From NCBI GenBank assembly GCA_944391635.1, contig CALXUL010000123.1:1-5172 (forward strand): a DNA stretch of 5,172 bases. The letters are read 5' to 3'. Source of the stretch: an uncultured Clostridia bacterium (GTDB lineage Bacteria > Bacillota > Clostridia > UBA1381). Shown one piece after another: positions 1 to 5,172 of this stretch. The notes under the pieces were generated by a model. That model was not told the origin of the DNA, did no database searches, and was given only the letters and a program-made list of their open reading frames with translations. A program made the translations under genes and the position numbers. Positions within the stretch are counted from its first letter, which is position 1, and each line of letters opens with the position of its first letter.

Positions 1-756
1 ACTGACGCTTATGCCTACTTCCACGCCGTCTTTTTTAAAGATAAAGTTTGATACGTCAACGCTTTCATTTGATACCGGGTAATCAAAACTTACTGCTATA
101 GTTTGAAGACCCTCAATGCTCACATACTTCTCACCGTCAGCAGGGGTTGTTAAAAGCGATGACACTGCATCACCCGTCAGAAAATTTGATACCTTAAAAT
201 CGGATGTTATACTTTCATCAGATGATGTCGTATTATTCCTGATATAAATTTTTGCCTGTGTAAGGTCTAAATCCTTCCATTTTGTTCCCATATCTCCGTC
301 ATAAATAAGTACGGAATCAAGCCAAACAGCAAGTCTTTTTTCTGCCGGATAGATTGCCGCTGCAATATTATAGCTGCGGTTTTCCTCAAGGTCCTCTGCC
401 ACAGAAGAGCCGAGTATTTCAAGACTTGTTCCGGTAAAATTAAACAGTTCCACTGCCTTAACCGATGAATTTCTGATATATATGCGCCTGTTTACAGCTG
501 TTTTTGTACCTGTAAACTCTGCGTCAAATGCAAGAACAATCTGTGCATTTTGTGAAAAATCAAATTCTTTTTCAGCTGACGCGCTTCTTGACGAGCCAGC
601 CGAGGCAAAGCTGAGGGTGATATTATCCCCCAGCGCCTCAGCCGCAGACACACCCTCAGGTGTGGCTGTACAATCCCAGTCTGCTGCATACACACCGTAT
701 CCACAAACTACAAGAAATAAGACGGCAGTTATAAATATCCTTAATGTGTTTTTCAT
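1..756 (-). CDS. Secreted multidomain beta-sandwich/Ig-like protein, 3' end outside window (partial)
   Basis: Open from an ATG at 756 to the window edge: 252 codons without a stop, so the C-terminus is missing. Residues 1-25 form a signal peptide (positive MKNTLR start, hydrophobic core ITAVLFLVV, likely cleavage after VYA or YAA at 24-25), so the product is exported. Residues about 40-195 are beta-rich, with a concanavalin-A/LamG-like flavour (FDFSQNAQIVLAFDAEF near 65-81, RLAVWLDSVLIYDGD near 141-154), and resemble in style the N-terminal modules of the adjacent lyase. From about residue 198 an Ig-like Big_5-type domain begins (LLTTPADGEKYVSIEGLQTI, then AVSFDYPVS). No catalytic motif is visible in the part present; an enzymatic domain could follow beyond the edge. 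The start is fixed by a strong AAGGAGG seven bases upstream. It lies 12 bp after the lyase gene on the same strand, so co-transcription and a related extracellular polysaccharide role are likely. A Cys at residue 18 lies in the hydrophobic core but lacks a proper lipobox. The coding call is strong; the domain names are pattern-based. Confidence 0.88.
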   Translation of the reverse strand, partial: MKNTLRIFITAVLFLVVCGYGVYAADWDCTATPEGVSAAEALGDNITLSFASAGSSRSASAEKEFDFSQNAQIVLAFDAEFTGTKTAVNRRIYIRNSSVKAVELFNFTGTSLEILGSSVAEDLEENRSYNIAAAIYPAEKRLAVWLDSVLIYDGDMGTKWKDLDLTQAKIYIRNNTTSSDESITSDFKVSNFLTGDAVSSLLTTPADGEKYVSIEGLQTIAVSFDYPVSNESVDVSNFIFKKDGVEVGISVS

Positions 757-763
757 TTTTCTT

Positions 764-770
764 CCTCCTT
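764..770 (-). promoter_or_regulatory. Ribosome binding site of the downstream secreted-protein gene, overlapping the lyase stop codon
   Basis: On the minus strand the sequence reads TAAGGAGGAAGAAAA followed by ATG. The AAGGAGG core is complementary to the 3' end of 16S rRNA and is spaced seven bases from the start codon at 756. Its first two bases are the last two of the TAA stop of the lyase gene (769-771). Ribosomes finishing the lyase would therefore terminate on top of this site, which favours translational coupling. This site decides the start of the partial downstream gene. Confidence 0.9.
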
Positions 771-3700
771 ATTTCTTGGACAATGCCATAAACTCAATTA
801 TATTATTCCACTCGTTTGTATTGCTGCCGTGGCAGGACAGTTTAATATATCTTGCCGTAACCGGGCTGTCGGGTACATATACAACCGGTGATTCGGTGTC
901 GCCCTTGGTTATTACCGCCATTACCTTTGTATAGTTTTTGTTGTCATCCGATACGAGTATTTCAAAGTCGAACATACGCTGATTACCCATCCAGAATGCA
1001 ACTGCAAAAGCGTCTATTGTCTTGCTGCTGCCAAGGTCATAAATACACCATTCTTTTGTGCCGTTTGCACTCCAGCGTGTAGAAAGGTCGCCATCCACGC
1101 TGTTTTCCTTATAGTTAAACTCTCCGCTTGCAGGCTCAATCTGCTCAGAACTTGCCTCAATCGCTGTAAGCTTATAGCTGTTATATACATCCAGGCTTTC
1201 AAGCGAGAACTCCTCAAACACAATGCTGTAATATGTAGAAAGCCCGCTTGCATCGGTTAGAGTTATAACAGCTGCATCACTGTCATCAAAGCGTTTATAA
1301 TATTCAACACTTACCTGTGCGCCCTCAGATGTAGCTTCAACCTTCGGCAGGTCGCCGTTTTGATTTTTGGTATAGGTATAATTGAATTTCTCCTTATCAA
1401 AACCTGCAATCGGTTTTGAATCAATCAAAATACTGTCAGCCCTTGCAGTCGAATATGAATACGTTCTTCCTGCCGGGATGTCTTGAGCGTTCCACTCGCT
1501 GATAGGCGTTTCGTCGACGCCGCTCTCTGAGCCAATCTCACCGAGCAATGACATTTTTACAGTAATAGTCGTATAACCAGAACTTTGAAGCTTGTAGTCT
1601 ATTTTAGTAATACCGTCGTTTGCCGTCTGGTTAAAATTCGGTGATGTAGGCAAGGGCACTGCATCCATAGCTGAAAGCTCCGAGCTTGCCGCATTGGTTG
1701 CAAACTGCATCAATAGCGCCTTTGAATCCTGATAGATAACTGCTGTGTTATTATCAATTATCCTTATATCACCCTGGGTGTGCATAAACCACCTAAGCTC
1801 CGAATCACCGTTTAGCGTTATTTCATCTCTAATTGTTAGCGTTCGCCTCGAATCCGAAAGCTTATAGCCGCGCAGGTATGATGATGCCTTTGCCGCATAT
1901 GAAGCTGTCAAGTCAATATATGCAAAAGCGCCGTTTTCGCCGGTTACAGGCTTGTGAGCCTGAGCAAATGCATTTTGTATAATTTCAAGGTTCTCGTCAG
2001 GATTTATTACAACTATATTGTGACCTTCGCCTTTTCTGCGGTAGAAGTAATAAGGACCATACCCGGCAGCGGTTGACGGATCATTTGCAACATAGCTGAG
2101 CGGCTCTTTACCGGTTTCAACTGCCCATCTTACGCCGCCGATTGTGTATACAAAAGTACCCGGGTCGATATGGTCATGCGCCGCGTTAGAATATCCTCCG
2201 TGGAAAGAAACCCAAGCGCTGTCGGAACTATCAAAGTTTTCACGCATTGATACAAATTCCGTTTCGCGGTAATACTCGTCAAGGTTTAGCTGTATGCTTC
2301 CCGTATCGTCTGATAGTGAAGCGTCATACCAGATTATATCCAGCGGAGAAGGTGATACGTTATATTTTTCCATCTGCTCACGGCGGTAAACCATCAGCTC
2401 ATCATTGTCATATACCAAAGCAAGCAGGAATTGTCCTTCTGACTGAATGTTTTGAAGGTCCGCATCATGGAAGTTGTTCGGAAGTCCGTCAGGTCCCATA
2501 AAGTGTGCCTGGAAGGTTCCATATTTATTAAGCCCGCGGTAATCCGCTCCGAAGTACTCGCCCATAACCGTCTGATATGAACTCATAAATAGCGACAGAT
2601 GCTGAAGCAAATAGCTCCAATATCCGGTACCCTCATACCAAGCGCCATCCGGTGCAAAACGGTACCAAGGGTATTCAATCGCCTGAAGCGCATCCTTTAA
2701 TACCGACATGCATTCATCTGTATTGTATTCCGCTGTTGCAAGGATAAGGTTTGCGATTCCGCCGTTAACAATAATACCCCAGTTAGTTTCGGTCTCCGAC
2801 CACCAGCCGTCGTCGAAATCAGATGCTTTATAATAGGCAAGCTTTGCGGTATATACGGCAAGTTCCTGGGCACGGGTTGCAATATATTCTCTCTGCTCAT
2901 CTGTCATGTATTCATAAAGCCAGTCATAACCTATTGCAACTGCCGACGCAAGCGTTCCGGTATCAAGGTAATGCACAGGGTGCCAGTCGGCAAAACCGCA
3001 TACTGCCATAAGTTCTTCAATACCGCGCTCGGCATACTTTTTGTCCTTAGTAATCTGGTATACAAGACCCAAATACTCCATACGGTTCAGCGCGCTGTTT
3101 GCCACGTCAAGCAGCCTTGAATTGGAAATTTTATATTCAAGCAAATCCTGTGTCAGGATACTGTCAGCAGTCTGCTGCACCGACACAAACCATTTTGATT
3201 TATAAGGGTCGGTCTTAACTTCGTCCTGGAGCGTTTCAACCTTTTCTTTGGTAAGAATCAGCCGCGGATGCACCGTTCCCGAATCGGTCTTTTCGGTAAA
3301 TTCCGCCTTTAGTTCATCTGCTGATTTCCGCTCAAAGAATAGATACAGGTTAGCAGGCTTATACCTTACATCGCTTGCTTCAAGCCCGGACGCGCAAAGA
3401 AGCATGCCATGATTATCATTTATAAAGCTGCCTTCTGCACATGCATATTCACCATATGCGTTTGCCGGGATATATAAAATACCGTCACGAATTTCAGGGG
3501 CATAATCTATTTCGTGCTTAATTCCCGAAACAGTAATTTCCGCCTGCCCCACAGTCATATTTACGCCGCCCTCTATTGTTATATTATCGCCGGAAAGCGT
3601 CACTGTTTTTGCAAAGAGCTTTTCAAAAGCATCCTGCGGTATAAGTGATTCATCGTCAATGTTAATACACTCATTCTCCAAATTACTCTTCTTGTTCGAT

Positions 3701-5076
3701 TCAAAAATAGTGTTGGAATAAGTCTGAATCGCCCGTTTGCCTTTTAGGAAATTAACCGCGGTCTTATCGTCCTCAAACCTACTTTTTGAGGTAAGTGTAG
3801 CTGCGCTTATATCGCGAGGCTCAGTGCCGGCATATACCGCAATATTATCTACTTCAAGAGTCCCAAAAGTTGTTCCGCTCTCGCCATAGAATCTGACAAG
3901 TGAGAGTACCTCCATTGCGGCAGGAAAATCCCTTCCTTGTGCTATCCTTTTCCCATCTAAGAACACATCAAACGTGTGCGACGAATAATCAAGTGCAATG
4001 CTGACTTTATTCCAAACGTTCTTTTTTATTGTCGCAGAAGACCCGCCTGCCGAAACAACGCCGTCCTTAATCGAAACAACTCCAGCCGTCTGTACTGTAG
4101 ATGAAGAAGCAGTATCACGTATAATAATAGTAACCGGCGCCATTTTCTTTGTGTATCTGAAATCTGCCTCAATCACAACCTTCTTGGCAGTTTCGGGCAG
4201 AGTTACATCAAAATAAAAATCGTCAAGCGTCTTTTTATTCATCTGCAAATACCCGTTCCCGTCTGCCTCCTGCAACCAAGCAAACTCGTTAGTCTTTGCC
4301 ATGTTAGTCATTGTAAAGTTTGCGGCAGTATCAAGTTCATTTTTATAATATACTGCCTTACCTGCCGTGCTCTCATCAACCGGTTCATACTCAATTGAAT
4401 TTTCGTTATATTCACATTCTGCAGCCGTATTAATGTACGTATTTCCATAGTATAACCGTATGTTATCAAGGTACATTGTACTGGGCGCCGAACATGAATT
4501 TGTAGTAATTGAAATTTTTGTTATATCAAGAATTTCCAGCGACATAGAGCGCCGATGAATTTTTTCTCTTCCATCTACATAGACGCTGTAATATTTTAAA
4601 TCACTGTTTATCATCACGCTGATAGTCTGAAATTTAGTGCCAAGGATACTGCATATTTCCTTGCTGTCATCAACCGCTCGAAGCGTTCCTCTTTCATCTA
4701 TCTTCATAATATCAAGTTCTATTCCTGATGAAGTAATAAATGTAACAGTACCTGATACAGGCTCACCCTCAAGCCTTATATCAAACTGTACCGCATACTC
4801 GTCAGCAGGAGTATATGCAGGAACAAAAACCGTGATATTATTGTCGATATATCCGCAATCCACCGTATACGATTTGTTCAGATAACCGTCCTCTGCCACT
4901 CTTGCGGACTGGCTGCCGTCTGTATCAACAAAATCTGACGTATCATTTGTTACAGCGTCATCAAACATAATATTTACCGGATACTCCCCGGCAGCATATG
5001 CCCACGGGAGAACTGAAGTAAACATTATGGCTGAAAGTAATCCAGCTGCCGCTCTTTTTAAGAATACATTTTTCAT
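769..5076 (-). CDS. Secreted multidomain heparinase II/III-like polysaccharide lyase with C-terminal F5/8 type C domain
   Basis: Predicted extracellular lyase that would cleave a uronate-containing polysaccharide by beta-elimination; substrate unknown. Domains by residue: signal peptide 1-29 (cleavage near AYA/A); two concanavalin-A-like modules, about 35-212 and 240-417, ending in similar LDNIRLYYG and VDNIAVYAG strands; two-half copper-amine-oxidase-N-type stalk domain, about 449-564; alpha/alpha toroid, about 603-930, opening HPRLILTKEKVETL, with ETNWGIIVNGG (763-773) and PDGAWYEGTGYW (809-820); heparinase II/III beta-sandwich, about 940-1180, with SFHGGYSNAAHDHIDPGTF (957-975) and GHNIVVI (1018-1024); cadherin/Ig-like module, about 1211-1288; F5/8 type C (CBM32-like) domain, about 1298-1432, with DGDLSTRWS, YDLGSSKTI and ARYIKLS. 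By family analogy, Asn765, Tyr814 or Tyr819 and His967 are candidate catalytic residues, and His969, Glu987 and His1019 candidate metal ligands. There is no LPXTG or SLH anchor. It is much longer than a lyase core alone because of added modules. The start is fixed by GGAGG seven bases upstream; the preceding gene ends 2 bp before it. The frame is intact throughout. The superfamily is confident; the PL family (PL12, 15, 17, 21 or unclassified) is not. Confidence 0.93.
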   Translation of the reverse strand: MKNVFLKRAAAGLLSAIMFTSVLPWAYAAGEYPVNIMFDDAVTNDTSDFVDTDGSQSARVAEDGYLNKSYTVDCGYIDNNITVFVPAYTPADEYAVQFDIRLEGEPVSGTVTFITSSGIELDIMKIDERGTLRAVDDSKEICSILGTKFQTISVMINSDLKYYSVYVDGREKIHRRSMSLEILDITKISITTNSCSAPSTMYLDNIRLYYGNTYINTAAECEYNENSIEYEPVDESTAGKAVYYKNELDTAANFTMTNMAKTNEFAWLQEADGNGYLQMNKKTLDDFYFDVTLPETAKKVVIEADFRYTKKMAPVTIIIRDTASSSTVQTAGVVSIKDGVVSAGGSSATIKKNVWNKVSIALDYSSHTFDVFLDGKRIAQGRDFPAAMEVLSLVRFYGESGTTFGTLEVDNIAVYAGTEPRDISAATLTSKSRFEDDKTAVNFLKGKRAIQTYSNTIFESNKKSNLENECINIDDESLIPQDAFEKLFAKTVTLSGDNITIEGGVNMTVGQAEITVSGIKHEIDYAPEIRDGILYIPANAYGEYACAEGSFINDNHGMLLCASGLEASDVRYKPANLYLFFERKSADELKAEFTEKTDSGTVHPRLILTKEKVETLQDEVKTDPYKSKWFVSVQQTADSILTQDLLEYKISNSRLLDVANSALNRMEYLGLVYQITKDKKYAERGIEELMAVCGFADWHPVHYLDTGTLASAVAIGYDWLYEYMTDEQREYIATRAQELAVYTAKLAYYKASDFDDGWWSETETNWGIIVNGGIANLILATAEYNTDECMSVLKDALQAIEYPWYRFAPDGAWYEGTGYWSYLLQHLSLFMSSYQTVMGEYFGADYRGLNKYGTFQAHFMGPDGLPNNFHDADLQNIQSEGQFLLALVYDNDELMVYRREQMEKYNVSPSPLDIIWYDASLSDDTGSIQLNLDEYYRETEFVSMRENFDSSDSAWVSFHGGYSNAAHDHIDPGTFVYTIGGVRWAVETGKEPLSYVANDPSTAAGYGPYYFYRRKGEGHNIVVINPDENLEIIQNAFAQAHKPVTGENGAFAYIDLTASYAAKASSYLRGYKLSDSRRTLTIRDEITLNGDSELRWFMHTQGDIRIIDNNTAVIYQDSKALLMQFATNAASSELSAMDAVPLPTSPNFNQTANDGITKIDYKLQSSGYTTITVKMSLLGEIGSESGVDETPISEWNAQDIPAGRTYSYSTARADSILIDSKPIAGFDKEKFNYTYTKNQNGDLPKVEATSEGAQVSVEYYKRFDDSDAAVITLTDASGLSTYYSIVFEEFSLESLDVYNSYKLTAIEASSEQIEPASGEFNYKENSVDGDLSTRWSANGTKEWCIYDLGSSKTIDAFAVAFWMGNQRMFDFEILVSDDNKNYTKVMAVITKGDTESPVVYVPDSPVTARYIKLSCHGSNTNEWNNIIEFMALSKK

Positions 5077-5078
5077 AT

Positions 5079-5172
5079 TTACTCCTCCCCTCCCTCATAT
5101 ATCACACAGAACTGACTTACGCCGTAATCCTGCTGTACTACAATATAGCTTCCTTTTGAACCGGAACTCAGA
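5079..5172 (-). CDS. C-terminal end of an unrecognised upstream gene (partial)
   Basis: Only the last 30 codons and the TAA stop (5079-5081) are in the window; the first base at 5172 belongs to an incomplete codon. The tail reads LSSGSKGSYIVVQQDYGV and onward to a terminal EGGEE. It looks like the edge of a beta-rich domain, but no family can be named from so little. This frame is preferred because it runs without a stop to a TAA only 2 bp before the lyase start, matching the tight spacing of the next gene junction. Of the other two minus-strand frames, one opens with TGA and meets TAG soon after; the other gives a basic, unlikely peptide ending at TGA (5095-5097). The last codons (GAG GGA GGG GAG GAG) double as the ribosome site of the lyase gene. 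Probably the first visible member of the same operon. Confidence 0.7.
   Translation of the reverse strand, partial: LSSGSKGSYIVVQQDYGVSQFCVIYEGGEE
5082..5096 (-). promoter_or_regulatory. Purine-rich ribosome binding site of the lyase gene, inside the upstream gene's last codons
   Basis: The minus strand reads GAGGGAGGGGAGGAG followed by TAAATATG. The best core is GGAGG at 5088-5084, seven bases from the ATG at 5076; a second, more distant GGAGG-like match lies just upstream within the same tract. The tract is also the final five codons (EGGEE) of the preceding gene, so termination and initiation happen within a few bases, favouring coupled translation. It decides the choice of Met1, which is followed at once by a good signal peptide. 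Confidence 0.85.

Noticed and set aside
449..564. Whether the stalk domain implies a copper amine oxidase
   Set aside because: Only the small N-terminal-type domain is present, without the catalytic oxidase domain or its topaquinone motif. In secreted Bacillota proteins this domain is a common structural module. The coordinates given are residue numbers of the lyase (DNA about 3732-3385).
492..704. A 70-codon minus-strand open frame within the partial secreted-protein gene
   Set aside because: It lies in another frame of the same strand inside a 252-codon open gene that has a signal peptide and strong ribosome site; the peptide is low in plausibility and has no start signal.
688..756. Possible lipoprotein signal (Cys18 in the signal peptide of the partial protein)
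   Set aside because: The residues before Cys are LVV, not the small residue needed at -1 of a lipobox, and a normal signal peptidase I site (VYA/A) follows.
482..934. A 150-codon plus-strand open frame crossing the junction of the two left-hand genes
   Set aside because: It is antisense to two well-supported genes with signal peptides and good ribosome sites, has no Shine-Dalgarno before its ATG, and its translation shows no recognisable domain.
769..5076. Cell-wall anchor (LPXTG or SLH) on the lyase
   Set aside because: The protein ends a few residues after the F5/8 type C domain, with no sorting motif, hydrophobic tail or SLH repeat. Any surface retention would have to come from glycan binding or a partner protein.
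5095..5172. Alternative reading of the right edge in another minus-strand frame ending at TGA
   Set aside because: It gives a basic peptide (SEFRFKRKLYCSTAGLRRK) with no domain character. The frame ending at 5079 runs to a stop 2 bp from the next start, as expected in this operon.

Overview
The window is wholly coding and reads in one direction, on the minus strand. It holds three genes in a tight run: the last 30 codons of an unrecognised gene (right edge), one complete gene for a 1435-residue secreted multidomain protein of the heparinase II/III-like polysaccharide lyase superfamily, and the first 252 codons of another secreted protein (left edge). The gaps are 2 bp and 12 bp, and each downstream Shine-Dalgarno lies inside or against the end of the preceding gene. 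This is the layout of an operon, and there is no room for an internal promoter or terminator. No non-coding stretch longer than 12 bp exists, and I see no RNA gene, mobile element, CRISPR array or origin.

Right to left in transcription order: (1) 5172-5079, C-terminal tail only, function unknown. (2) 5076-769, signal peptide, two concanavalin-A-like beta-sandwich modules, a copper-amine-oxidase-N-type 'stalk' domain, an alpha/alpha toroid plus beta-sandwich lyase core, a cadherin/Ig-like module and a C-terminal F5/8 type C (CBM32-like) domain. (3) 756-1, signal peptide, a beta-rich module resembling the concanavalin-A-like ones, and the start of a Big_5-type Ig-like domain; the gene continues past the left edge.

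The strong AGGAGG-type ribosome sites, the stalk domain (common in secreted proteins of Bacillota) and the modular extracellular enzyme suggest an anaerobic, polysaccharide-degrading Clostridia-type bacterium, possibly from gut or another biomass-rich habitat. That assignment is an inference from style, not a phylogenetic result. The likely joint role is extracellular breakdown of a uronate-containing polysaccharide: the lyase would cleave it, with the non-catalytic modules holding enzyme and substrate together. The exact substrate cannot be read from the sequence. Nothing here requires a new kind of biological system; the points of interest are the domain architecture of the lyase, its apparent active-site variations and the two unidentified partner genes.
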